DNA of 17,566 nucleotides from CAIQIA01 sp945861105. Lineage in GTDB: Bacteria > Cyanobacteriota > Cyanobacteriia > PCC-6307 > Cyanobiaceae. The translations under genes were made by a program, and so were the position numbers. Positions 1-7,451 of the stretch are shown here, one piece after another. Location: positions 1 to 17,566 of the forward strand of contig CANLCC010000046.1 of the NCBI GenBank assembly GCA_947488815.1. The letters run 5' to 3'. The notes beneath the pieces are model-generated. The model was not told where the DNA came from, searched no databases, and worked only from the letters and a program-made list of their open reading frames with translations. How positions within the stretch are numbered: the stretch's first letter is position 1; each line of letters starts with the position of its first letter.

Positions 1-826
1 GCAGCCCCTCCTGCAGATCCCCCCAGACGCTGCGGCCGGCGCCGTCGCGGGGACGCTCACCGGGGTTGACGAACAGCAGCACCACGGCCGCCAGTCCATA
101 GAACAGCGGCACCAGCAGAAACTCGCCCCCCCGCACGCCGATGGGCAGCAGCAGGGCCCGCAGCAGCTGCAGCACCGGCTCCCCGATGGCGTAGCCGACG
201 ATCGTCGCCGCCATGGTGGTGGTGGTGTACAGCGAGTTGGCCGGCAGCAGCAGGGGGCGATCCACCAGCAGCGGGATCGTGGCCTGCTCGGCCGGTGCGA
301 AGAACTGGGTGAGGCACGACTCGAGGAAGGTGATCGCCAGCAGCCCCCAGTAGCCCCAGCTGATGCCCAGCACCAGGGGTCCCGGCAGCAGCATCAGCGG
401 CACCGCCAGGGCCAGCAGGGCCCGCAGGGCATTGGAGCTCACCATCACTGCCCGCTTGGGCCAGCGGTCGGCCCACACCCCGGCGACACTGCCGAGGGCC
501 ATGGCCGGCAGGGTGTTGGCCACGTAGATGCCGGTGGCCAGGAGGGTGATCAGCTGGGCGTCGTTGCCACCGGTGGCCTCGAGGGCTTCGTTGCCCATCC
601 CCCGCTGGCGGATCAGTTCCGCGGCATCAGCGAGGGGACCGTGCTCGACGGTGGTGCTCCCCGCCCAGGTCTGGGCGATCAGGAACACCATCAGCACGAT
701 GTAGAACTTGTCGGCCAGCTGGGAGAACACCTGCCCCAGCCAGAGGCGTCGGAACTTGGGCAGGGCCAGCACGGCCTGCAATCCGCCCGTGGGCTGCGTC
801 GCGTCGTTCTCCGTGCCCTCGCTCAC
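1..826 (-). CDS. MFS transporter, N-terminal part (cut by window edge)
   Basis: Major facilitator superfamily membrane transporter, probably an efflux protein of the EntS-like MFS_3 type; the substrate cannot be read from sequence. The frame is open from a GTG at 826 to the left edge (about 275 residues), so the C-terminal third or more is missing. The protein opens with a short polar stretch, then LPKFRRLWLGQVFSQLAD, the usual entry into helix 1. The loop after helix 2 contains GVWADRWPKR, the MFS signature G-x-x-A-D-R-x-x-R/K. Several long hydrophobic helices follow. The GTG start overlaps the recO stop as GTGA (823-826), which suggests translational coupling. An unusual insert of about 35 residues (AGSTTVEHGPLADAAELIRQ and beyond) separates helices 1 and 2. 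The family call is firm; the exporter role is inferred. Confidence 0.85.
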   Translation of the reverse strand, partial: MSEGTENDATQPTGGLQAVLALPKFRRLWLGQVFSQLADKFYIVLMVFLIAQTWAGSTTVEHGPLADAAELIRQRGMGNEALEATGGNDAQLITLLATGIYVANTLPAMALGSVAGVWADRWPKRAVMVSSNALRALLALAVPLMLLPGPLVLGISWGYWGLLAITFLESCLTQFFAPAEQATIPLLVDRPLLLPANSLYTTTTMAATIVGYAIGEPVLQLLRALLLPIGVRGGEFLLVPLFYGLAAVVLLFVNPGERPRDGAGRSVWGDLQEGL

Positions 827-1638
827 CCTGGCTCCGTTCCGCCCGCAGCCCCGCAATCCTGCCTCAGCAACGCCAGGGACCGGGGCCGCCGGCCCAGGTG
901 CTCGCGGCACCACAGGTCCAGCAGGGTCAGCAGCCGCAGCCACACGGGTTCGGGGCCCATCAGCCCGCCATCGGCCCGCCGCGGCAGCTGGGGTCGGGTC
1001 AGCCGCTGCAGCAGGGCCAGTTCGGAGGCCGTGAGCACCAGGGCGGCGCCGGGCCGGCGACCGAGGCGGAAGCCGACGGCCGGATCGAGGCTGCAGCGCC
1101 AGTCGCGGTTGCCCAGGGGCGGTTGCAGCGGTTCGCCGCGGTCGGCGTCGACGTCGAGGGGCAGGGCGTAACCGCCGAGGCTGAGCAGCTGCACCCCCCC
1201 CTGGGCCGCCAGGCCCAGGGCTTCGGGACGCACCAGGGCGGGATCGCCCTGCAGCAGTTCCTCCAGCTGGCCCAGGCGGTGCAGCAGCAGCTCCAGCAGC
1301 CCCGGCGGTGCCGCCCCCTCGGGCAGCAGCAGCTGGGTCAGTTCCAGCAGCCACTGGGCCGTGGCCAGGGTCTCGAGGGACTGGCCCAGGCGGGTGTAGC
1401 TGTGGCGCACCTGCAGTTGCCGCAGCCGGTCAAGGCTGCGGCCCCGGGCCACAAGGGCTTCGAGCAGCACCAGCGGAGCCGCGGCCGCCAGGGTGCTGCG
1501 GGGTCGGCGGGCGCCGGCGGCCACCACCCGCAGCAGCCCCTCCTCGCGGGTGAGCAGGGTGAGCAACCGGTCGGCCTCGCCGAGGGGATGGCTGCGCAGG
1601 CAGAGGCCCTCCAGCCGGCGTTCGGGCAGGGACGGCAT
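823..1638 (-). CDS. recO: DNA repair protein RecO
   Basis: RecO of the RecFOR pathway, a cytoplasmic protein that helps load RecA on SSB-coated single-stranded DNA in gap repair and annealing. The 271 residues match the family size. The N-terminal OB fold is recognisable: LEGLCLRSHPLGEADRLLTL followed by EEGLLRVVAAGARRPRS, the typical RecO opening (switch to a second life strategy, then G-x-R-x-x-x-S). A helical region rich in Leu follows (LGQSLETLATAQWLLELTQ). I see no CxxC zinc-binding pair of the kind found in some RecO proteins; only scattered cysteines are present. The ATG at 1638 lies 4 nt after the deoC stop, and the TGA overlaps the start of the MFS gene. The tight spacing indicates one transcript from hpf through the transporter. 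Confidence 0.9.
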   Translation of the reverse strand: MPSLPERRLEGLCLRSHPLGEADRLLTLLTREEGLLRVVAAGARRPRSTLAAAAPLVLLEALVARGRSLDRLRQLQVRHSYTRLGQSLETLATAQWLLELTQLLLPEGAAPPGLLELLLHRLGQLEELLQGDPALVRPEALGLAAQGGVQLLSLGGYALPLDVDADRGEPLQPPLGNRDWRCSLDPAVGFRLGRRPGAALVLTASELALLQRLTRPQLPRRADGGLMGPEPVWLRLLTLLDLWCREHLGRRPRSLALLRQDCGAAGGTEPG

Positions 1639-1642
1639 GGCT

Positions 1643-2326
1643 TCAGGCGCCGTGGGCGCCCCGCCGCTGGGCGTCCACCAGGGCCCCGCCGCGGCTGGTG
1701 CCGAGGCGGCTGGCGCCGGCCGCCACCAGGGCCAGGGCGCCCTCGAGGTCGCGGATGCCGCCGGAGGCCTTGATGGCGCAGCGCCCCCGGGCCAGCTCCC
1801 GCAGCCGGGTCACCTCGGCGGGGGTGGCGGCGGGCCCCAGGCCGGTGCCGGTCTTGAGGAAGGCGACCCCCGCGTCGAGAGCCACTTCCACGAGGGTCTC
1901 GAGGGCCGTGGCGTCGAGCTGGGCACTTTCAAGAATCAGCTTCACCGGCAGACCCAGCTCGACGATCGCCGCCAGCTCGTCGTGCAGCACGGTGGGGCGC
2001 CCGTCGAGCAGCAGGGCGAAATCGGGCACCACGTCGAGCTCTTCGGCGCCGTGCTCGGCCGCCCATTCGGCTTCGGCCCGCTTGAGGGGGCCGGCCACGG
2101 CCCCGAAGGGGAAGCCGATGACACTCACCAACCGCGTGGGTCCGCGGGCCCCCAGCCATTCGCGGGCCTGGGGCATCCAGCGGGAGGCCAGGCAGACGCC
2201 GGCAAACCCGTGGTGGCGGGCTTCATCACAGCAGCGGCGCACCGCTTCGCTGCCCTGCCGCGGATCGAGCAGGGCATGGTCAATCAGCGGTGCCAGGTCG
2301 GGGGCGTCGGCGTGGGGATCGGGCAA
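1643..2326 (-). CDS. deoC: Deoxyribose-phosphate aldolase DeoC
   Basis: Class I aldolase that splits 2-deoxyribose 5-phosphate into acetaldehyde and glyceraldehyde 3-phosphate in deoxynucleoside catabolism; cytoplasmic TIM barrel. At 227 residues it has normal size. Visible active-site elements are IDHALL near residue 15, VSVIGFPFG (68-75), EELDVV with the conserved Asp at about 98, the Schiff-base lysine in AFLKTGTG (K158) and the second lysine in AIKASGGIR (K186). The start is taken as TTG at 2326, because no ATG or GTG lies in frame between the hpf stop and the conserved IDHALL region. A weak start 4 nt after hpf suggests reinitiation or coupling. Its place between a ribosome hibernation factor and recO looks like operon packing rather than shared function. 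Confidence 0.92.
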   Translation of the reverse strand: MPDPHADAPDLAPLIDHALLDPRQGSEAVRRCCDEARHHGFAGVCLASRWMPQAREWLGARGPTRLVSVIGFPFGAVAGPLKRAEAEWAAEHGAEELDVVPDFALLLDGRPTVLHDELAAIVELGLPVKLILESAQLDATALETLVEVALDAGVAFLKTGTGLGPAATPAEVTRLRELARGRCAIKASGGIRDLEGALALVAAGASRLGTSRGGALVDAQRRGAHGA

Positions 2327-2330
2327 ACGG

Positions 2331-2891
2331 TCAGGCTCGCTGCTGAATCACACCGTATCCACCGTGGTTGCGGCGGTACACCACCTGCAGCTCGCCGCTG
2401 TCGCGGTCGCGGAACAGGTAGAAGTCGTGGTCGATCAGGTCGAGCTGATGCAGGGCCTCGTCGAGGGTCATCGGCGCCATGGCGAAGTACTTGCGACGCA
2501 CCGGCGGGGCGGGCAGGGCGGCGGTGCGGCCCTGGGTCAGATCCCCCTGCAGACCGGGCTCGGCCTCCGTCTCGGCCGCCGGGCCATGGTGGTGGTCGGC
2601 GCGACGGTCCTTGTAGCGCTTGAGCTGGCGGGCCAGCTTGTTGGCGACCAGATCGATGCTGGCGTAAAGGTTCTCGCTGCGTTCCTGGGCGCGGATGACG
2701 GTGCCGGCGGCGAAGACCGTCACCTCGGCGGTCTGCTGCGGCACCCGCGGGTTGCGGGCCACCGACAGGTGCACGTCGGCCTCGGTCACCAGACCGTTGA
2801 AATGGTTGACCGCACGGGTCAGCTTGCTTTCGGTGTAGTCGCGCAGGGCCTGGGTGAGTTCGAGGTTGCGGCCATGGATCAACAGCTTCAT
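2331..2891 (-). CDS. hpf: Long-form ribosome hibernation promoting factor (LrtA/HPF)
   Basis: Binds the 30S subunit and dimerises ribosomes into inactive 100S particles during stress or darkness; in cyanobacteria the gene is known as lrtA, light-repressed transcript. The 186 residues are the long form. Residues 1-98 form the S30AE/YfiA domain (MKLLIHGRNLELTQALRDY, then ARNPRVPQQTAEVTVF and NLYASIDLVANKLARQLKRYKDRR). A variable linker of about 99-130 begins with DHHHG, and the C-terminal dimerisation domain covers about 131-186 (RRKYFAMAPMTLDEALHQLD, ending in YRRNHGGYGVI). The ATG at 2891 is preceded by GGAGG at 2898-2902 with 6-nt spacing, the best Shine-Dalgarno in the left half. An in-frame extension upstream is not supported by homology. 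It heads the deoC-recO-MFS unit. Confidence 0.95.
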   Translation of the reverse strand: MKLLIHGRNLELTQALRDYTESKLTRAVNHFNGLVTEADVHLSVARNPRVPQQTAEVTVFAAGTVIRAQERSENLYASIDLVANKLARQLKRYKDRRADHHHGPAAETEAEPGLQGDLTQGRTAALPAPPVRRKYFAMAPMTLDEALHQLDLIDHDFYLFRDRDSGELQVVYRRNHGGYGVIQQRA

Positions 2892-2897
2892 CAGGGA

Positions 2898-2902
2898 CCT
2901 CC
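2898..2902 (-). promoter_or_regulatory. Ribosome binding site of hpf
   Basis: GGAGG read on the minus strand, 6 nt before the ATG at 2891. It decides the start of hpf against longer open-frame extensions. Most other genes here lack a recognisable Shine-Dalgarno, which is common in picocyanobacteria. Confidence 0.7.
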
Positions 2903-2924
2903 CGGGCATCCTGAGGGTGATTTC

Positions 2925-2930
2925 AATGTA
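2925..2930 (-). promoter_or_regulatory. Candidate -10 element of the hpf promoter
   Basis: TACATT on the minus strand, about 34 nt upstream of the hpf ATG, in an otherwise GC-rich stretch between the divergent hpf and lipB genes. No matching -35 hexamer is visible at the usual distance (TACCCC lies there). The call rests only on the hexamer and its place in the sole upstream gap of the operon. Confidence 0.3.
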
Positions 2931-2989
2931 CGGAGGACACCACGGAAGGGGTACTGCCGGATGCATTCCTTTGCGCCTGCCCCCGGCCG

Positions 2990-3691
2990 GTGCCCCATGG
3001 GCAGGCCTGGGCATGGCAGCGGGGGTGGCAGCGGCGGCTGCTGGCGGCCCAGGCCGCAGGTCCCCCCTGCCCCGACCTGCTGCTGCTGCTCGAACATCCG
3101 CCCTGCTACACCCTTGGCCGCGGCGCCGACCTGAGCCATCTGCGCTTCGCTCCGGCCTGTCCGCCGGCACCGCTGCACCGCCTCGACCGGGGTGGGGAGG
3201 TGACCCACCACGCCCCGGGCCAGCTGGTGGCCTATCCGGTGCTGGATCTGCAGCGCCGCCACGGGCCCGATCTGCACGCCTACCTGCGCAGCCTCGAGGG
3301 GGCGGTGCTGGAGCTGCTGCAGGGGCTGGGACTCGAGGCGGAACGGCGGCCGGGCCTCACCGGCATCTGGCTGCAGGGGTGCAAGGTGGCGGCCATCGGG
3401 GTGTCGGCCCGCCGCTGGGTCACCCAGCACGGCCTGGCCGTGAATGTGACCATCGACCTCGCAGGTTTTGCCGCCATTGCCCCCTGTGGCCTTGACCTGC
3501 CGGTGGGACGGCTGGTCGACCACCGCCCCGGCCTGACGGTGGCGGCCCTGCGGCAGCCGCTGGCCGAGGCCCTGGCGCGTCGGCTGGGATGGTCGACAGT
3601 CGCGGCGCTGGCGCCCCAGACTCTGGCCAACCTGCTGTGCGATGGCGATGGCGATGCCCAAGGGCGAGGCCCTGGTGCGCTGGAGTGCTGA
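2990..3691 (+). CDS. lipB: Octanoyl-(acyl carrier protein):protein octanoyltransferase LipB
   Basis: Moves the octanoyl group from ACP to the lipoyl-domain lysine of enzymes such as PDH E2 and GcvH, the first step of de novo lipoylation. Numbering from the GTG at 2990, the LipB signature DRGGEVTHHAPGQLVAYPV spans residues 66-84, the catalytic lysine lies in LTGIWLQGCKVAAIGV (K132), and the catalytic cysteine is in IAPCGL (C166). The start is uncertain: GTG 2990 is the only standard start in frame after a TGA at 2918-2920, but upstream codons from about 2954 still read like the family N-terminus (PDAFLCACPRPVPHGQAWAWQ). A nonstandard start near 2954 (CTG) is possible. The 3' end overlaps the next gene by 50 nt. 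The target PdhC is encoded three genes downstream. Confidence 0.9.
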   Translation: MPHGQAWAWQRGWQRRLLAAQAAGPPCPDLLLLLEHPPCYTLGRGADLSHLRFAPACPPAPLHRLDRGGEVTHHAPGQLVAYPVLDLQRRHGPDLHAYLRSLEGAVLELLQGLGLEAERRPGLTGIWLQGCKVAAIGVSARRWVTQHGLAVNVTIDLAGFAAIAPCGLDLPVGRLVDHRPGLTVAALRQPLAEALARRLGWSTVAALAPQTLANLLCDGDGDAQGRGPGALEC

Positions 3692-5594
3692 TGCCGACGA
3701 TCGGCGCTTTCTTGCCGACCATCCCGACTGGAGTGCTCTGCAGGGCATTGATGGGCTCTGGCCGGTGCTGGCCGGGCGCCACGGCGCCATCACCGCCCTG
3801 GAGGCCAGCCACGGCCCGGCGCCCGAACGCCTCAGCTACGAGGCCCTGGCCGAACGCATCGCCGTGGCGGCGGCCGGGTTCCGCAGCCTGGGGGTGGAGG
3901 CCGGTGACGTGGTGGCCCTGTTCGCCGAGAACGGCCCCCGCTGGCTGGCGGCCGACCAGGGGTTGATGCGCCTCGGCGCCGTCGATGCCGTGCGCGGTGC
4001 CACGGCCCCCCTCGAAGAGTTGCGGTTTCTGCTGGACGACAGCCGGGCGGTGGGCCTGGTGCTCGAGGATCCGACCCGCCTGGCGGAGCTGCTGGCCGAT
4101 GGGGCCGGGGCGGGGCTGCGGTTCGTGCTGTTGCTGCACGGCGAACCGCCTGCGGGAGTTTCAGGGGTGCACCGCTGGGAGGACCTGCTGGCGCGGGGGG
4201 CGGCGGCCCCGCTGCGTCAGCCCTTTGAAGGCGATCCGGCACGCACGGCGACGCTGCTCTACACCTCCGGCACCACCGGCAGGCCCAAGGGGGTGCCCCT
4301 GAGCCACGCCAACCTGCTGCATCAGGTGCGGGAGCTGGGGGTGGCGGTGAATCCGCAGCCCGGCGACCGGGTGCTGAGCGTGCTGCCCATCTGGCACGCC
4401 TACGAACGCAGCGCCGGCTACCTGCTGCTGTCGCGGGGCTGCAGCCAGCACTACACCAGCCTGCGGCACCTGCGGGCCGATCTGCAGCGGGTGCGACCCC
4501 AGTACATGATCAGTGTGCCGCGGCTCTGGGAGGCGCTGCATGGCGGCTTCTGCACCGCCCTCGAAGGCATGCCGCCCCTGCGGCGGCGGCTGTTGCAGAC
4601 GGCCCTGGCCATCGGTGGCGGCCACGCCCGCCAGCGGCGCCGCTGGCGCGACCTGGTGGAGCGCCCCCTCGCCCTGCCCGAGCGGCTGGGGGCCCTGGCC
4701 GCCGCGATGGTGACCGCCCCGGGGGCCTGGCTGGCGGCGCGGCTGTTCTGGCCGAAGGTGCGTGATCAGCTCTGCGGCGGCAGCCTGCGCACCGCCATCA
4801 GTGGCGGCGGCGCCCTGCCCCTGCATGTGGACCTCTTCTTCGAGACCATCGGCATCGAACTGCTGGTGGGCTATGGCCTCACCGAAACCAGTCCGGTGCT
4901 GTGCTGCCGGCGGCTGTGGGCCAACCGGCGGGGCAGCGCCGGCCGGCCGCTGCCGGGCACCGACCTGCGGATCGTCGACCCCGAGAGCCGCCGGCCCCTG
5001 GGGTGGGGGGAGCGGGGGCTGGTGCTGGCGCGGGGGCCGCAGGTGATGGCGGGCTACCTGGGGCGGCCCGAGGCCACCGCCGCGGTGCTCGATGCCGATG
5101 GCTGGTTTGACACCGGCGATCTGGGCCACCTGCTGCCCGACGGCTCCCTGTTCCTCACCGGCCGGGCCAAGGACACGATCGTGCTGAGCAGCGGCGAGAA
5201 CATCGAGCCGGGACCACTGGAGGACGTGCTGGCCGCCAGCCCGCTGCTGGAGCAGATCCTGCTGGTGGGGCAGGACCGGCGCCAGCTGGGGGCCCTGCTG
5301 GTGCCCCGGCTTGAGGCCCTCGAGGCCTGGGCGCGGGACCAGGTGCCATCGGCCCTGGGCCCCGACGGCCTGCGGCGCGACGATCCGGCCCTGCTCAAGG
5401 CCCTGCGCAGCGACTGCAACCGGCAGCTGGCGGCCCGCCCCGGCTCCCGCCCGGACGAACGGCTGGCAGGCGTCGCCCTGGTGGAACCGTTCACGATCGA
5501 GAACGGCCTGCTCACCCAGACCCTCAAGCAACGGCGCGACCGCATCGCCACCCGTGATGCGGCCGCCATCGAGGCGATCTACGCCGAGGGTTGA
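3642..5594 (+). CDS. aas: AMP-dependent fatty acyl-CoA / acyl-ACP synthetase
   Basis: Adenylate-forming enzyme that activates free fatty acids with ATP and transfers them to CoA or, as known for the cyanobacterial Aas group, to acyl carrier protein for fatty-acid recycling. The 650 residues have all the core motifs: LLYTSGTTGRPKGVPLSH (about 205-222, phosphate loop), GYGLTETSPV (about 410), WFDTGDLG (about 487), GRAKDTIVLSSGENIEP (about 506) and the C-terminal catalytic lysine in LLTQTLKQRRDRI (about K628). Three in-frame ATGs occur within 15 bases (3642, 3648, 3654), so the exact start is open. The start lies inside lipB with a 50-nt overlap, suggesting coupled translation. Acyl-ACP rather than acyl-CoA specificity is inferred from lineage and not shown by the motifs. 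Confidence 0.87.
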   Translation: MAMAMPKGEALVRWSADADDRRFLADHPDWSALQGIDGLWPVLAGRHGAITALEASHGPAPERLSYEALAERIAVAAAGFRSLGVEAGDVVALFAENGPRWLAADQGLMRLGAVDAVRGATAPLEELRFLLDDSRAVGLVLEDPTRLAELLADGAGAGLRFVLLLHGEPPAGVSGVHRWEDLLARGAAAPLRQPFEGDPARTATLLYTSGTTGRPKGVPLSHANLLHQVRELGVAVNPQPGDRVLSVLPIWHAYERSAGYLLLSRGCSQHYTSLRHLRADLQRVRPQYMISVPRLWEALHGGFCTALEGMPPLRRRLLQTALAIGGGHARQRRRWRDLVERPLALPERLGALAAAMVTAPGAWLAARLFWPKVRDQLCGGSLRTAISGGGALPLHVDLFFETIGIELLVGYGLTETSPVLCCRRLWANRRGSAGRPLPGTDLRIVDPESRRPLGWGERGLVLARGPQVMAGYLGRPEATAAVLDADGWFDTGDLGHLLPDGSLFLTGRAKDTIVLSSGENIEPGPLEDVLAASPLLEQILLVGQDRRQLGALLVPRLEALEAWARDQVPSALGPDGLRRDDPALLKALRSDCNRQLAARPGSRPDERLAGVALVEPFTIENGLLTQTLKQRRDRIATRDAAAIEAIYAEG

Positions 5595-5648
5595 GCGCTT
5601 GACCCCTGGCGCAGCGGCTGACAGCCTGGGGCGTCCCAGTGCTCCCCC

Positions 5649-6089
5649 ATGGCCGACTCGCTCAGCATCAAGCGCAACATCACAGTCCGCGCGGTCGTCA
5701 CCCCCCGCTGGAAGGAAGAAGCCGAAGTCGAACTGAGCAAGGCCATCAGCACCAGCGACCAGCAGCTGCTGCAGCTTGAGAACGAAGGTCAGCAGGTGGT
5801 CGACGAGATCCGCCGCCAGAGCGCCAATCCCCTCGATCCCCGCATCCAGGAGCAGGTGGCGGGGGTGCAGCAGCAGGTGGCGGCCAAGCGGGCGGAACTG
5901 GAGGAGCAGAAGCGCAACCTGCTGGAGCAGCAGAAGGCGATCGCCGAACTCGAGATGGAGCAGATCGTCGAACAGGGCCAGCTGGAGAGCTTCTGCACCG
6001 TGGCCGTGGGCGACAACATCATCGAGAAACTGCAGGCGTCGATCACGGTGCGTGACGGCGTGGTCGTCGAGATCAGCGGGGGGGCCTGA
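5649..6089 (+). CDS. YlqD-family coiled-coil protein of unknown function
   Basis: A 146-residue soluble protein that I place in the YlqD family, conserved in cyanobacteria and Firmicutes without an established role. The N-terminus is a beta-type segment (SIKRNITVRAVVTPRWKEE). Residues about 30-110 form a long charged helix or coiled coil (QLLQLENEGQQVVDEIRR, later QQVAAKRAELEEQKRNLLEQ). The C-terminus returns to beta strands (TVAVGDNIIEKLQASITVRD, then VVVEISGG). It has no signal peptide or membrane segment. It lies 54 nt after aas and 61 nt before pdhC on the same strand. Proximity to pdhC does not itself establish a role in pyruvate dehydrogenase. Confidence 0.82.
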   Translation: MADSLSIKRNITVRAVVTPRWKEEAEVELSKAISTSDQQLLQLENEGQQVVDEIRRQSANPLDPRIQEQVAGVQQQVAAKRAELEEQKRNLLEQQKAIAELEMEQIVEQGQLESFCTVAVGDNIIEKLQASITVRDGVVVEISGGA

Positions 6090-6117
6090 ATCGGGAGGGC
6101 TGAGGCAGGGCGGCGAC

Positions 6118-6123
6118 TAGGAT
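6118..6123 (+). promoter_or_regulatory. Candidate -10 element upstream of pdhC
   Basis: TAGGAT in the 61-nt gap between the YlqD-like gene and pdhC, 27 nt before the pdhC ATG. The surroundings are GC-rich and no good -35 is evident. It may give pdhC-queA a promoter of their own; evidence is weak. Confidence 0.3.
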
Positions 6124-6150
6124 CGCCCCCACCTCAGCGCGTCCCGGCGG

Positions 6151-7443
6151 ATGGCCACCCACGAGATCTTCATGCCCGCCCTCAGCTCGACGATGACCGA
6201 GGGGAAGATCGTGGAGTGGCTCAAGAAACCCGGTGACCGGGTCGAACGGGGCGAGTCGGTGCTGGTGGTCGAATCCGACAAGGCCGACATGGACGTGGAA
6301 TCGTTCGAGGCCGGTTTCCTCGGGGCGGTGCTGCTGCCGGCAGGGGCGACGGCCCCGGTGGGCGACACCATCGGCCTCGTGGTCGACACCGATGCTGAAC
6401 TGCAGGAGCTGCTGGCCAAGGGGGGACCGACGGCGGCGCCTGCGGTAGCCCCCACCCCAGCCCCTGCGCCTGCGGCAGCCCCCGCACCGACCCCGGCCCC
6501 GGCGGCCCCCGTTGCCGCCGCAGCGGCCCCTGTCCCTGCCTCCTCGGCGGCGAACGGCCGGGTGATCGCCAGTCCCCGGGCCCGCAAGCTGGCGCAGCAG
6601 CTGGGGGTGGCCCTCGAAGGCCTCACCGGCAGCGGCCCCCATGGGCGCCTGGTGGCGGCCGATGTAGAGCAGGCGGCCGGCCGTGCTCCGGCGGTGGTCG
6701 CGGCCACCCCACGGGCAGCTGCGCCGGCACCAGTCTCAGCACCGGCCGCGGCCGCTGCACCGGTGACCGCCGGCGAGACCGTGCCCTTCACCACCCTGCA
6801 GCAGGCGGTGAACCGCAACATGGTCGCCAGCCTGGCGGTGCCCAGCTTCCGCGTGGGTTACACGATCGGCACCGATGCCCTGGAGGCGTTCGCCCGCCAG
6901 ATGAAGCCCAAGGGGGTGACGATGACGGTGCTGCTGGCCAAGGCCGTCGGCCTCACCCTGGCGCGCCATCCCCGCGTCAATGCCGCCTACACAGACGCCG
7001 GCATTGCAGTGCCTGCAGCGGTGAATGTGGCGGTGGCGGTGGCGATGGAAGACGGCGGCCTGGTGACGCCGGTGCTGGCCCAGGCCGACCGCACCGACCT
7101 TTACAGCCTGGCCCGCAACTGGTCTGACCTGGTGGCCCGGGCCCGCAGCAAGCAGCTCAAGCCCGACGAATACAGCACAGGCACGTTCACGGTGTCGAAC
7201 CTCGGCATGTTCGGTGTGGACCGCTTTGACGCGATCCTGCCGCCGGGCACCGGGGCGATCCTGGCGGTGGGCGGCTCACGGCCGGTGGTGGCGGCCAACG
7301 CCGATGGTTCGATCGCGGTCAGGCGGCAGATGCAGGTGAACCTCACCGCCGACCATCGGGTGATCTACGGGGCCGATGCCGCCGGTTTCCTCCGGGATCT
7401 GGCCCAGCTGATCGAGACCAACCCCGAATCCCTGGCCCTCTGA
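6151..7443 (+). CDS. pdhC: Pyruvate dehydrogenase E2, dihydrolipoamide acetyltransferase
   Basis: E2 core of the pyruvate dehydrogenase complex, transferring the acetyl group from lipoamide to CoA. The 430 residues contain one N-terminal lipoyl domain (about 1-80) with the acceptor lysine in VVESDKADMDVES (K44), an Ala/Pro-rich swinging linker (about 92-132), a peripheral-subunit-binding domain (about 136-175; VIASPRARKLAQQLGVALEG, then GSGPHGRLVAADVE), a second Ala/Pro linker, and the acyltransferase domain from about 208 to the end. The catalytic motif is TADHRVIYGADAAGF with His402. The aspartate of the usual DHRxxDG is Tyr here, as I recall for the cyanobacterial and plastid E2 type. ATG 6151 fits the domain edge. 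queA begins 8 nt after the stop. Confidence 0.95.
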   Translation: MATHEIFMPALSSTMTEGKIVEWLKKPGDRVERGESVLVVESDKADMDVESFEAGFLGAVLLPAGATAPVGDTIGLVVDTDAELQELLAKGGPTAAPAVAPTPAPAPAAAPAPTPAPAAPVAAAAAPVPASSAANGRVIASPRARKLAQQLGVALEGLTGSGPHGRLVAADVEQAAGRAPAVVAATPRAAAPAPVSAPAAAAAPVTAGETVPFTTLQQAVNRNMVASLAVPSFRVGYTIGTDALEAFARQMKPKGVTMTVLLAKAVGLTLARHPRVNAAYTDAGIAVPAAVNVAVAVAMEDGGLVTPVLAQADRTDLYSLARNWSDLVARARSKQLKPDEYSTGTFTVSNLGMFGVDRFDAILPPGTGAILAVGGSRPVVAANADGSIAVRRQMQVNLTADHRVIYGADAAGFLRDLAQLIETNPESLAL

Positions 7444-7451
7444 CCCCACGG

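Noticed and set aside
2961..3134. ATG at 2961 as a start for lipB
   Set aside because: It is in a different frame from LipB and yields a Gly/Arg-rich shadow product ending at 3134.
4161..5531. Long minus-strand open frame (456 codons) opposite the acyl synthetase gene
   Set aside because: Gln/Gly/His/Pro-rich composition typical of antisense frames in GC-rich DNA, and all adenylation motifs lie on the plus strand.
6430..6540. GC-rich short repeats encoding Pro-Ala runs in pdhC, considered as a DNA repeat element
   Set aside because: They encode the normal Ala/Pro swinging linker between the lipoyl and subunit-binding domains.
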